Assembly: GCA_020633975.1 (NCBI GenBank)
Contig: JACKCR010000002.1
Coordinates: 496,001 to 560,000 of the forward strand
DNA length: 64,000 nt
Source of the DNA: Candidatus Eiseniibacteriota bacterium
GTDB taxonomy: Bacteria; Eisenbacteria; RBG-16-71-46; CAIMUX01
Direction: 5' to 3'
Below, one piece after another: positions 24,555-33,274 of this stretch. Both the position numbers and the translations under genes were made by a program. Positions within the stretch are counted from its first letter, which is position 1, and each line of letters begins with the position of its first letter. The notes beneath the pieces are model-generated. The model did not search any database and had not been told where the DNA came from. It saw only the letters and a list, made by a program, of their open reading frames with translations.

Positions 24555-26639
24555 ATGATGGGGAGCGCGATGGTGAAATCGAAGTCGACGGTGAAGTCCT
24601 CCCCGGCGAAGGGCAAGAAGGCGGACAGTCCGATCCCGCACGATGCCCTCCGGCGGATGTATCGCAACATGCTGCTCACTCGGCGTCTCGACGAGAAGAT
24701 GCTCATCATGCTCAAGCAGGGTAAGAGCTTCTTCCACATCGGCGCGTCTGGGCACGAGGCGGCGCAGATCGCGCTCGCAGCGAACATGCGCGGAGGGCAG
24801 GACTGGGCCTATCCGTACTATCGGGGACTCTCCTTCTGCATCGAGTTCGGGATGACGACCGAAGAAGTTCTCCTCTGCTTCCTCGCGAAGGAGGGAGACC
24901 CGAACTCCGGCGGTCGTCAGATGCCTGCGCACTATGGGCACCGAGGTCTCCGGATCGTCTCCCAGTCGAGCCCCACGGGGACGCAGTATCTCCAGGCCGT
25001 CGGCACCGGGATGGCGATCAAGAGAGACGGCTCGGACCAGGTCGTCATGGTCTCCTCGGGCGAAGGCACTACGAGCCAGGGAGACTTCCACGAAGCACTC
25101 AACTGGGCGGCACGCGAGAAGGCTCCGGTCATCTTCCTGATCGAAGACAACAACTACGCGATCTCGGTCCCGATCCATCAGCAGACCGCCGGAGCCTCCG
25201 TCTACGACATGTGCAACGGCTACGAAGGTCTGGATCGTGTCGAAGTCGACGGGACGGACCTCTTCGCCTCCTACGAGGTGATGGAGAAGGCGGTTGCTCG
25301 CGCCCGGAAGGGAGAGGGGCCCACCCTCGTGGTCGCGAACGTGGTGCGGCTCTTGCCGCACTCGTCCTCTGACAACCACGCCAAGTACCGCACGTCCGAA
25401 GAGCTCGAGGCGGACAAGGAGCGTGATCCGATCCCGCGGCTGGAAGCGGAGCTGATCCGTCTCGGGGTGTACAAGGAAGACGAACTCGAAGCGGTATGGA
25501 AGGAAGTGAAGGCGGAAGTCGATCGGATCGCGGAGGAGACCGAAGAGGCTGCCTATCCCGATCCCTCCACCGCGCAGCATCACGTCTTCTCGACGCTCGA
25601 GTACGAAGCTCCGGAGGGCGCGTCGCTCGAGCCGAAGTCGACGATCGCCGACTCGATCGTTCTCGTCGACGCGATCAACCATGCGATGGCCGAGGAGATG
25701 GAGCGCGACGAGAAGATCGTCGTCTATGGAGAGGACATCCAGGACAACAAGGGCGGCGTGTTCACGGCCACCCGCGGTCTCTCCAACCGGTTCGGTGATA
25801 CGCGGGTGTTCAACTCGCCGCTCGCCGAGTCGTCGATCATCGGCACCGCAATCGGAATGGCCGTGGCCGGTTGGCGCCCCGTCGTCGAGATCCAGTTCGG
25901 GGACTACATCTGGACGGCGATGATGCAGATCCGGAACGAGATGGCGACGATGCGCTACCGTTCGGCCGGGAACTGGAAGTGTCCGTTCGTGGCCCGGGTT
26001 CCGGTGGGTGGGTACATCCACGGGGCGCTCTATCACAGTCAGAACATCGAGGCGACGTTCGCGCACTTCCCGGGGCTCTACGTCGCGTACCCCTCGAACG
26101 CGTCCGATGCGAAGGGGCTGCTCAAGTCCGCCATTCGAGGGGACGACCCGTACCTCTTCCTGGAGCACAAGGGCCTCTATCGGCAGATGTACGCAGCCAC
26201 TCCGGAGCCGGATGCCGACTTCCTCCTGCCCTGGGGGAAGGCCAGGGTGGTCCGGGAGGGGACGGACATGACGGTGGTGACCTGGGGCGCACTCGTGAAG
26301 AAGAGCCTCGATGCTGCCGAACGTCTCTCCAGGGAGAACGGAGTCTCCGTCGAAGTCATCGACATCCGCACCATGGTTCCGCTCGACATCGAGACGATCA
26401 CAGAGAGCGTGAAGAAGACCGGCAAGGCTCTCGTGGCGCACGAGGACGTCCTCTTCTCCGGCTTCGGAGCGGAGGTCGCCGCCCAGATCACGGAGCGTGC
26501 GTTCGAGTATCTCGACGGACCTGTCCGTCGGGTCGCGGGCGCGAACTCGCCGGTTCCGTACAACTGGCATCTGGAAGCCGAAATCCTGCCGCAGGACCGT
26601 CACGTCCACGCGGCGATGGTAGAACTGTCCGAGTACTGA
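24555..26639 (+). CDS. 2-oxoacid dehydrogenase E1, fused alpha and beta subunits
   Basis: 694 residues. The alpha-like half (about 30-345) has FHIGASGHEAAQIALA and the thiamine-diphosphate motif beginning SSGEGTTSQGDFHEA and ending EDNNYAIS. The beta-like half (about 360-694) has VYGEDIQDNKGGVFTATRGL, FNSPLAESSIIGTAIGMA and the C-terminal AHEDVLFSGFGAEV. It decarboxylates a 2-oxoacid and reductively acylates E2. The alpha-beta layout resembles branched-chain or acetoin-type E1, and natural fusions exist. The substrate (pyruvate, branched-chain oxoacids or another) cannot be settled from sequence. A Lys/Ser-rich 25-residue leader precedes the domain. It lies between lipB and E2, as expected for one complex. 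Confidence 0.93.
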   Translation: MMGSAMVKSKSTVKSSPAKGKKADSPIPHDALRRMYRNMLLTRRLDEKMLIMLKQGKSFFHIGASGHEAAQIALAANMRGGQDWAYPYYRGLSFCIEFGMTTEEVLLCFLAKEGDPNSGGRQMPAHYGHRGLRIVSQSSPTGTQYLQAVGTGMAIKRDGSDQVVMVSSGEGTTSQGDFHEALNWAAREKAPVIFLIEDNNYAISVPIHQQTAGASVYDMCNGYEGLDRVEVDGTDLFASYEVMEKAVARARKGEGPTLVVANVVRLLPHSSSDNHAKYRTSEELEADKERDPIPRLEAELIRLGVYKEDELEAVWKEVKAEVDRIAEETEEAAYPDPSTAQHHVFSTLEYEAPEGASLEPKSTIADSIVLVDAINHAMAEEMERDEKIVVYGEDIQDNKGGVFTATRGLSNRFGDTRVFNSPLAESSIIGTAIGMAVAGWRPVVEIQFGDYIWTAMMQIRNEMATMRYRSAGNWKCPFVARVPVGGYIHGALYHSQNIEATFAHFPGLYVAYPSNASDAKGLLKSAIRGDDPYLFLEHKGLYRQMYAATPEPDADFLLPWGKARVVREGTDMTVVTWGALVKKSLDAAERLSRENGVSVEVIDIRTMVPLDIETITESVKKTGKALVAHEDVLFSGFGAEVAAQITERAFEYLDGPVRRVAGANSPVPYNWHLEAEILPQDRHVHAAMVELSEY

Positions 26640-26722
26640 GAGGAACGGGACGCGGGTCCTTTAGAGGGTAGGGCGCCGAGAGAGGGACTCACTCGGCAAC
26701 CTGCCAGGAGGTCGTGAGCGAC

Positions 26723-28213
26723 ATGGCGAAGATGGACATGGTCATGCCCCAGATGGGCGAGAGTATCGCCGAGGGGACGATCCTGAAGTGGCTCAAGGCG
26801 GTCGGCGACACCGTGGAGAAGGACGAGAACATCCTCGAAATCTCCACCGACAAGGTCGACTCCGAGATCCCGGCTCCTGCGGGCGGCGTCCTCGTCGAGC
26901 TCAAGGCGAACGAGGGAGACGTCGTCCCGGTCGGTGAAGTCGTAGCCGTGATCGACACGGCGGCGTCCGGTGGTGGCGCGGCTCCGTCTGCGCCCAAGGA
27001 TGAGCCCAAGGCCGAGCCGAAGGCGGAGGCCCCGGCGGCGAGCGCGCCAGCTCCGAGTGCACCGGCACCGAGTGCGCCCGCGCCCAGTGCCCCTGCTCCG
27101 TCACACACGCCCGCAGCTCCGGCTCCCGCGGCTCAGGGTGCGGGTGGCGAGATTCCGACCCGCTCCGGAGACGCGTTCTTCTCTCCGCTGGTCCGTTCCA
27201 TTGCCAGGGAGGAGGGCGTTTCCCTCGCCGAGCTCGAGAGCCTGAACGGATCCGGCCGCGGCGGGCGGATCACGAAGGACGACATCCTCGCCTACGTGCG
27301 GACCCGAGGTTCTGCGCCTGCAGGCGCCGCGCATCCGGCAGGGGGGCAAGCAGCCCAGCCGGCGTCTCCGGCCGCGGCCTCTCCGGCGGCTCCGTCCGCG
27401 CCGATGGCCCAGCCGATGCCGACGATGCCCGTCTACATGGCGTCTGCCGCTCCGCGCGGTAAGAAGGACGCCGAGAAGTATCCGCAGTACCAGGTGGACG
27501 AGACCCGCACGACGCAGGACGGCGCGATCGAAGTCGTCCAGATGGACCGGATGCGGACGCTCATCGCCGAGCACATGGTTCGCTCGAAGGCCACGTCGCC
27601 TCATGTCGCTTCGGTGACCGAGGTGGACATGACCGGAATCGTCCGCTACCGCGAGGCGACGAAGTCGTCGTTCCAGAAGAGCACCGGTGTCAAGCTCACC
27701 TACACGCCGTTCATCGTGCACGCCGCGATCAAGGCACTGCTCGACTACCCGATGGTGAACTCCACCGTCGAGAACGGGCAGATCCTCATCAAGCGGTTCA
27801 TCAACATGGGCGTCGCGGTCGCGCTCGACTCGGGGCTCATCGTCCCCGTGATCAAGCACGCGGAGGAGAAGAACTTCCTCGGGCTCGCCCGCTCGGTCGA
27901 CGATCTCGCGGAGCGCGCGCGCGGCAAGCAGCTGAAGCCGGACGAAGTCGCGGGCGGCACGTTCACGATCACGAACATGGGCAGCTTCGGGAACCTCTTC
28001 GGCATCCCGATCATCAACCAGCCGCAGTCCGGCATCCTCGGAGTCGGAGCGATCGTGAAGCGGCCGGTCGTGGTCGGTGATGCGATCGCGATCCGCGACA
28101 TCATGTACCTCAGCCTCTCCTACGATCACCGTCACATCGACGGCAAGTTGGGCGGGCTGTTCATCCAGCGGGTCCGTTACTACCTCGAGAACTTCGATCC
28201 CGCCTCGATCTAG
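26723..28213 (+). CDS. 2-oxoacid dehydrogenase E2 dihydrolipoyl acyltransferase
   Basis: About 496 residues in three modules. The lipoyl domain (1-80) has K44 in EISTDKVDSE as the lipoylation site. An Ala/Pro linker (about 95-140) follows, then the peripheral-subunit-binding domain (FSPLVRSIAREEGVSLAELE to GRITKDDILAYV), a second Ala/Pro linker, and the catalytic domain from about 250 with SLSYDHRHIDG carrying the active-site His. Four APAPS units in the first linker are encoded by 15-base units that differ at third positions. The start is ATG 26723, eleven bases after AGGAGG; GTG 26714 lies only two bases from that site. It forms the complex core with the E1 and E3 encoded upstream. Confidence 0.94.
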   Translation: MAKMDMVMPQMGESIAEGTILKWLKAVGDTVEKDENILEISTDKVDSEIPAPAGGVLVELKANEGDVVPVGEVVAVIDTAASGGGAAPSAPKDEPKAEPKAEAPAASAPAPSAPAPSAPAPSAPAPSHTPAAPAPAAQGAGGEIPTRSGDAFFSPLVRSIAREEGVSLAELESLNGSGRGGRITKDDILAYVRTRGSAPAGAAHPAGGQAAQPASPAAASPAAPSAPMAQPMPTMPVYMASAAPRGKKDAEKYPQYQVDETRTTQDGAIEVVQMDRMRTLIAEHMVRSKATSPHVASVTEVDMTGIVRYREATKSSFQKSTGVKLTYTPFIVHAAIKALLDYPMVNSTVENGQILIKRFINMGVAVALDSGLIVPVIKHAEEKNFLGLARSVDDLAERARGKQLKPDEVAGGTFTITNMGSFGNLFGIPIINQPQSGILGVGAIVKRPVVVGDAIAIRDIMYLSLSYDHRHIDGKLGGLFIQRVRYYLENFDPASI

Positions 28214-28234
28214 TCGAGGCGGAGGAACGAACGC

Positions 28235-29212
28235 ATGGCAGACGACGAGATCGTTTGGAAGGACGTACCGATTCCCGCATGTGCGGGAGGAGTGCCGGCT
28301 GTGACGGAGGACCGTCCCCGGCTGCGCCGTCCCGACTGGCTCCGCGTGCAGCTTCCTCAGACGGCTGAGTTCGCCCGCACGCGCGGAATCGTGAACCGGA
28401 ACCGGCTCCATACGGTCTGCGAGAGTGCGAACTGCCCGAACATGGGGGAGTGCTGGTCGGCCGGAACGGCCACCGTCATGATCTTGGGGAACGTCTGCAC
28501 CCGTTCGTGTGGCTTCTGCGCCGTCCTCACCGGACGGCCTCCGGAGTATGACGAGGACGAACCGGTGCGCGTGGCCGAGGCTCTCGCCACGATGGACCAC
28601 CTCGTCCACGTCGTCCTCACCTCGGTCGACCGCGACGAGAGGGAAGACGGTGGGTCTGCCATCTGGGCCGAAACGATCCGTCAGGTGCGGGCCCGAAGGC
28701 CAAAGCTCCGGATCGAGGTGCTGATTCCGGACTTCAAGGGCGAGGCGGCGAATCTCGACCGCGTCCTCGAAGCGAAGCCGGACATCCTCGCGCACAACGT
28801 CGAGACCGTGCCGCGTCTCCACAAGACGGTTCGGCCCCAGGCGAAGTACGAGCGGAGTCTCTGGGTGCTCGAACACGCCAAGGCGCGTGGTTTCCTCACC
28901 AAGTCGAGCATCATGCTCGGCCTGGGGGAGACGAGTGACGAGGTCGTCTCCGTGCTCCGCGATCTTCGCGCGATCGGATGCGACATCCTCACGCTCGGCC
29001 AGTACCTCCAGCCGACCCGGAACCACCTTCCCGTCGACCGCTTCGTCCACCCGGACGAGTTCGCTCGACTCGGCGACGTGGCCCGGGAACTCGGGTTCGG
29101 ACACGTCGAGAGCGGCCCGCTCGTGCGTAGCTCCTACCACGCCGAACGAGCTTCCGGGCTTTTCGAATCGGCGAACGTTTTTTCGGTTGACGCTCGAACG
29201 CGCGTTCGGTAA
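28235..29212 (+). CDS. lipA: Lipoyl synthase (radical SAM)
   Basis: 325 residues. The auxiliary cluster motif has C62, C67 and C73 (CESANCPNMGEC). The radical SAM cluster motif has C88, C92 and C95 (CTRSCGFC). The conserved serine lies in VRSSYHAE near the C terminus. It inserts two sulfurs into the octanoyl chain placed on E2 by LipB. GGAGG precedes the ATG, 21 bases after E2. The last ~40 bases of the gene contain the lexA promoter and a LexA box, so the two genes share DNA. Confidence 0.96.
   Translation: MADDEIVWKDVPIPACAGGVPAVTEDRPRLRRPDWLRVQLPQTAEFARTRGIVNRNRLHTVCESANCPNMGECWSAGTATVMILGNVCTRSCGFCAVLTGRPPEYDEDEPVRVAEALATMDHLVHVVLTSVDRDEREDGGSAIWAETIRQVRARRPKLRIEVLIPDFKGEAANLDRVLEAKPDILAHNVETVPRLHKTVRPQAKYERSLWVLEHAKARGFLTKSSIMLGLGETSDEVVSVLRDLRAIGCDILTLGQYLQPTRNHLPVDRFVHPDEFARLGDVARELGFGHVESGPLVRSSYHAERASGLFESANVFSVDARTRVR
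29172..29185. promoter_or_regulatory. Degenerate second LexA box
   Basis: CGAACGTTTTTTCG keeps the left half-site CGAAC and four of five bases of the right one. Its centre lies 23 bases upstream of the centre of the perfect box, about two helical turns, which would allow cooperative binding. It lies within lipA. Confidence 0.45.
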
Positions 29213-29215
29213 CTT
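29187..29215 (+). promoter_or_regulatory. Predicted lexA promoter
   Basis: -35 TTGACG (29187-29192) and -10 TAACTT (29210-29215) with an optimal 17-base spacer. The spacer consists almost entirely of the perfect LexA box. The promoter overlaps the end of lipA, and the lexA leader would be about 175 bases long. Confidence 0.65.
29195..29208. promoter_or_regulatory. LexA operator (SOS box)
   Basis: CGAACGCGCGTTCG is a perfect palindrome and a 14 of 14 match to the CGAACRNRYGTTYG operator class known from Bacillus-type and actinobacterial LexA. It lies between the -35 and -10 of the predicted lexA promoter, the position expected for autorepression. By base composition I estimate well under one exact CGAAC-N4-GTTCG match per window by chance. 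Confidence 0.75.
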
Positions 29216-29398
29216 CCGCTTCGTCGTCGACAGCGGCCGGCGGTCACCCCACTGACTGGCCTCGAGGCGACGCCCTCCTTCCCGTTCTGGAAGGGGTCGA
29301 TACAGCGACAGGTGTGGCGTCCGGGCAGGTTTCGATTCCCCACGAAGCTTGTCCCGGACTACCCCCATTGGGCCTTTACGGGAGAGCGGAGGCAGACC

Positions 29399-29989
29399 GT
29401 GAAAGACCTCACCTCGAAGCAGCAGGCGATCTTCGACTACATCGTCGACCGGGTGGACAACCCGGGGCGATTCCCGTCCTATCGGGAGATCGGCCGCAAG
29501 TTCCACCTGCGGTCCGTGGCGACCGTGGCGCAGCATCTGAAGGCGCTCGAGGAAAAGGGATTCCTCATTCGAGAGGGTCGCCAGCTCAACGTGCCGGATG
29601 GGTTCCGTCCGAAGCGCGGGATCTCCGTGCTCGGTCTGGTCCAAGCGGGTGAGCCGCTTGCCGCCGAAGCGAACTTCGACGGGGAGCTCCGGCTGGAAGA
29701 CCTCGGCAACGACACCTTCGCCGTGCGGGTGAAGGGAGACAGCATGATCGAGGCCGGCATCTTCGAAGGCGACTACGTCATCGTCGAGCCGCGTGAGACG
29801 GCGAGCGAGGGCGAGATGGTGGTTGCCGTCGTGGGCGAGGACCAGAGCGTCACCGTGAAGTACTTCCACCGCTCGGTCGACGGTGTCGAGCTACGGCCGG
29901 CCAACGAATCCTACAATCCGATCCGGGTCGCGAACGATCCCTACTTCCGCCTTGCCGGTCGGGTCGTTGGAGTACTACGGAAGATCTGA
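29399..29989 (+). CDS. lexA: LexA SOS repressor
   Basis: 196 residues. The N-terminal winged helix (about 1-65) is followed by the autocleavage site A83-G84 (LGLVQAGEP) and the S24 peptidase domain with S115 (KGDSMIEAG) and K154 (VTVKYF). These positions match other LexA proteins closely. It represses DNA-damage genes until RecA filaments stimulate self-cleavage. The start is GTG 29399, with GGAGG at 29388-29392 six bases upstream; this gives the normal LexA length, and upstream in-frame codons add an unconserved stretch. The promoter at 29187 carries one perfect and one degenerate LexA box, implying autoregulation. No recA is in the window. Confidence 0.95.
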   Translation: MKDLTSKQQAIFDYIVDRVDNPGRFPSYREIGRKFHLRSVATVAQHLKALEEKGFLIREGRQLNVPDGFRPKRGISVLGLVQAGEPLAAEANFDGELRLEDLGNDTFAVRVKGDSMIEAGIFEGDYVIVEPRETASEGEMVVAVVGEDQSVTVKYFHRSVDGVELRPANESYNPIRVANDPYFRLAGRVVGVLRKI

Positions 29990-30071
29990 TCGACGGAGTC
30001 ACGCCGCCGATCTCCGGCTCCCGTGACGAGGCACGTTCGATCGAGACCGATACTAGCTTGGCAGTATGAAG

Positions 30072-30100
30072 ACGCCGCCCCCCGGAGTGGAGGGCGGCGT
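30072..30100. terminator. Hairpin terminator between convergent lexA and a secreted-protein gene
   Basis: ACGCCGCCC at 30072-30080 pairs with GGGCGGCGT at 30092-30100 (9 bp, 11-base loop), followed on the plus strand by TCTTCGTTCCC. It probably serves both convergent genes. Confidence 0.75.
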
Positions 30101-30128
30101 TCTTCGTTCCCACTCGTTGTCCGCTACG

Positions 30129-33100
30129 TCAGTTCACCTTGAGCATCCGGATCGCGGACCGACTTCCACCGACGGGGCGTGCGAAGTAGATGCCAGCCGG
30201 CACTTCCGTGCCGCGCACGTCTCGGCCGTCCCACTCCAGCGTGTTCACGCCCTCGGCAGCGGAGAGGCGACGCACGAACCGGCCGGTGACGTCGTACAGC
30301 TCGAGATCGATCGGGTCACCGTCTTCCAGAGCGAGCGTGACGTGGTCCCGGAACGGGTTCGGCCAGGCGTTGGCGCGGGCCCAGGTTCCCGTCGAGACGG
30401 AGAGTGGGCCGAAGAGCTCGGTGCGCCCGTCCGAATCGACCGCTTCGAGGAAGTACTCGAGGCGTGAGTTCTCGGGCGCGGTCCGGTCGGAGAACGAGTA
30501 GATGCCGTCCGCACTCGCGAGGATCGGGTCGTCCGTCAGGGTGACGGCGTCGGAGCGCGGCCTGGAGGACGGGGTCTCGTCCGCAACCTGGCGGTGAACG
30601 AGGAACCCCTCGAACCCGATCTCGAGCGCGGTGGACCACCAGAGATCGACACTCTGTGGCCCCAACGCGGTGTCGACGGCGCGGAGGAGCACAGGGGTCG
30701 GGGCTCCTGAGAAGTCCCAATCCACGAGCCGCGTACGAATGTCCCAGCCCTTACTCCGACGTGAGTCGGACCACGCGAAGAGAATCCGGTCGTTGTCGAG
30801 GGAAACGGAAGCGGGGAGACGGCTCGCGTCCGTGTCGTTTCCGTGAATCGGGTACGGATCGCCATTCGGCGTTCCTGTCGCGTCGTACCTCTGCGCCAGG
30901 AGTTGCGACTGGCCGTCGGCATTCTCCCACCAGCTGACGAGGAAGCGGCCGTCAGGAGCCATCGCGACCCGCGCGTACTTGATTCCTTCGGAGGCGCGAC
31001 CTGCGTTGACCTGGAAGGTCACGATCTCCGATCCGCCCGACGTTGCAACGGGCTCTCCGGATCCGAGGGAGGTACCCGAGCCGTCCGGTGGTGGCGCCGC
31101 GGTTGCGAAGATCACGAGACGCCCTTCGAGCAATCCGGAAGTGAGCGGGCGAGTGTCCCACACCGCTACCGTTCGGTCGGAGAGTAGAGCGGATGCGCTT
31201 CCGATCTGATCGGACGAGAACACGTCAGTAGGGTGTTCGTTCTCGTTCGCGCCGACCTTCTGGCCGGACTCGGTGAAGCGCTGGGACATCACGTCCCAGC
31301 CTTCCGCGCGATCGTCACTCCACGTGACCATGAGCGTCCCGAACGGAGAGACGGCGATCGAGGGAGCGATCTGATTCGCGCTCAGTGCGTTTTGGTCCGC
31401 GACATCGGTGCGTGGTTCGATCGGGAGTCCGTCGTCCTGGAAGAGCTGAAGCACGACATCGGAGTCCGAACCTTGGCCGCGCGGCGTCTGGATCTGGAGT
31501 GCGACCGCGAATCCGCCGTTGGGCAGCATGACCGGGACGGCCGCGAACTGGGGACGGGTTCGCTCGTTCGGAGCGATCAGGAAGTTGTCGCCGATCGGCG
31601 TTCCGCTGCGGTCGTAGTACTGAGCCCAATAGTTGAGCCGGCCACCTTCTTGGTTGATCGCCCAAGTGACGACGAAGCCTGTCGGCCCCGCGGCAACTCT
31701 CGGCGCGTAGTCCTCTACGGTGAGGTATGCGTCGAGTGTCGTGAGGTCTGCGTTCACCGGACTGGACCCGACGCGGAAGCTGGAACCGGTGGGGTTGCCT
31801 TGAGCGTCGACGAAGCGGGCACGAATCTCCAAGTAACCGGACTGGAAGTCGGCCCAGGCGATGACGGCCTCGCCGTTCGGGAAGAGCGACACGTCGGAGT
31901 ACAGCTGGCTCGCGGAGTGGGGTTCGCTGAAGATCGCGAACTCGGATCCGGTCGTGCCACTACCCGGATCGAACCTCTGTGCCATGCAGCTCCAGGGCCC
32001 CGTCCGGTCATCGCTCCAGAGTTCCCACCATCCTCCGTCTCCCGTCGGAACGACGGACGGGGATCTCTGGAGAACACCCGACGTGAGGTCGTGGATGACG
32101 CGGTCGGCGACGATCCGCTCGCCGTCCGTGTCGTAGTACTGGACCATGGCCCGCTGGCGGTCGTCGATTCCTCCGAACCACGAGATCGCGTACGAACCGT
32201 CCGCGACGAGGTGGATTCGAGGGGACTGATCACTCGCGAGGTCCGTGGTCCCGCGGACGAGGAAGTCCGTGCCGTCGGGAACTCCGTCGAGCCCGATCCA
32301 GCGGCCCCAAAGGTCTGCCGTTCCCTGCCGTCCATCGTTCCAGACGAGAAGGATCCGATCTCCGATGAGAGCGGCCTCGGGCTCGAGCTGGAGCGCGCCC
32401 AGGATGAGGTCCGTATCGCCTCGGGTCGGGGTTCCGACCGGAGTGCCGTCCGCGGCGAGAAGCCGGTAGTAGATGTTGTTGTCGCGGTTCTCGTCTTCCT
32501 GATGCCAGGCGACGAGCCAGCTGCCGGCCGGAGTCCTGGTCACGGCAGGGGAGTACATGGGACGGGTGATCTCCGGGGCGACGATGAAGTCTTCGCCGAG
32601 AGTTCCATCCGCCGCGATCCGTCGTCCCACGATCTGATTGCGTTGGTTGATCCGGCCGACCCACACGACCAAGCTCTCGCCGTCGGGCGAGGTGTGGACA
32701 CGCGGGACGAGGTCGCTTCCGAAGCCCAGCGTGCCGTCGACCCGGAAGTCGGCGCTGAGGGGAGCCCCATCGTTTCCATCGAACTCACGCGCATAGATCG
32801 CGCGGTTCGTTTCCCCGTGTCGTTCGTCCTCCCAAACGAGGAAGAAGTGGCCACCGCCGATCGGTCCAACGGACAGTTCGCGGTGGGAGAACAGTCCCTC
32901 GTCCGTGTTGACCCGGTACACGTTTCCGGCTGGAGAGAAGGAAGAGTCGAAAGGACGGGCGAGGATGTCGGTGTGGCCCCGACCGTTGTCCGCCCAGAAG
33001 GTGACGTAGTTGCCGTCGCCCAAGCGTACTGCGACTGGGTCGATCCGGTTTTCCTCGCCGAAGGAATCGTCGTTCGCGACGTTCTCTTCGTACGCTGCCA

Positions 33101-33200
33101 TCGCGGCGTGAAGAGGCAGGAGGAGACTCGAGCCTAGCAGCGCGAGGGTACAAAACGAGCGGGCTGGGACGACCAGGGTCCCCGCAAGGGAACGTGGCAT
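30129..33200 (-). CDS. Large secreted beta-propeller-like repeat protein with sorting-like C terminus
   Basis: 1023 residues. Signal peptide to about residue 35. Residues ~45-850 contain about a dozen repeats of 55-65 residues with a Trp-x-(D/E)-(D/N)-x-R core, for example LVWEDERHGETNRAIYARE, LVWNDGRQGTADLWGRW, ELWSDDRTGPW, VTWSDDRAEGWDVMSQRF and FAWSDSRRSKGWDIRTR. This suggests one or two beta-propellers. A fibronectin-like region (about 855-935) follows, then the FlgD/T9SS-type domain with ANAWPNPFRDHVTLAL, LYDVTGRFVRRL, LEWDGRDVRG and VPAGIYFARPV. Enzymatic function is not evident. It is probably a surface or extracellular binding protein. Ribosome-binding site AAGGAG lies five bases before the ATG. 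Confidence 0.78.
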   Translation of the reverse strand: MPRSLAGTLVVPARSFCTLALLGSSLLLPLHAAMAAYEENVANDDSFGEENRIDPVAVRLGDGNYVTFWADNGRGHTDILARPFDSSFSPAGNVYRVNTDEGLFSHRELSVGPIGGGHFFLVWEDERHGETNRAIYAREFDGNDGAPLSADFRVDGTLGFGSDLVPRVHTSPDGESLVVWVGRINQRNQIVGRRIAADGTLGEDFIVAPEITRPMYSPAVTRTPAGSWLVAWHQEDENRDNNIYYRLLAADGTPVGTPTRGDTDLILGALQLEPEAALIGDRILLVWNDGRQGTADLWGRWIGLDGVPDGTDFLVRGTTDLASDQSPRIHLVADGSYAISWFGGIDDRQRAMVQYYDTDGERIVADRVIHDLTSGVLQRSPSVVPTGDGGWWELWSDDRTGPWSCMAQRFDPGSGTTGSEFAIFSEPHSASQLYSDVSLFPNGEAVIAWADFQSGYLEIRARFVDAQGNPTGSSFRVGSSPVNADLTTLDAYLTVEDYAPRVAAGPTGFVVTWAINQEGGRLNYWAQYYDRSGTPIGDNFLIAPNERTRPQFAAVPVMLPNGGFAVALQIQTPRGQGSDSDVVLQLFQDDGLPIEPRTDVADQNALSANQIAPSIAVSPFGTLMVTWSDDRAEGWDVMSQRFTESGQKVGANENEHPTDVFSSDQIGSASALLSDRTVAVWDTRPLTSGLLEGRLVIFATAAPPPDGSGTSLGSGEPVATSGGSEIVTFQVNAGRASEGIKYARVAMAPDGRFLVSWWENADGQSQLLAQRYDATGTPNGDPYPIHGNDTDASRLPASVSLDNDRILFAWSDSRRSKGWDIRTRLVDWDFSGAPTPVLLRAVDTALGPQSVDLWWSTALEIGFEGFLVHRQVADETPSSRPRSDAVTLTDDPILASADGIYSFSDRTAPENSRLEYFLEAVDSDGRTELFGPLSVSTGTWARANAWPNPFRDHVTLALEDGDPIDLELYDVTGRFVRRLSAAEGVNTLEWDGRDVRGTEVPAGIYFARPVGGSRSAIRMLKVN

Positions 33201-33274
33201 ACGAACTCCTTGGCAATCCCCGGCCGGCGTCGGGGGCAGTGTAGCAACGACGGTACCGACGCGCCAGCAGGTTG

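Noticed and set aside
29276-29296. Hairpin CCTTCC-CGTTCT-GGAAGG between lipA and lexA
   Set aside because: Stem of six to eight pairs but no T-run; it lies inside the predicted lexA leader, so calling it a terminator would contradict the promoter model.
27101-29869. A 922-codon open frame on the minus strand opposite E2 and lipA (similar long ones opposite E1 and the 30129 gene)
   Set aside because: GC-rich DNA keeps the antisense frame free of stops. The predicted products are Arg/His/Val/Asp-rich with no domain motif, while the plus-strand genes are unmistakable.
30066-30467. Plus-strand frame over the start of the secreted propeller region
   Set aside because: Shadow of the minus-strand gene; its product has no signal or domain and overlaps a conserved sorting domain on the other strand.
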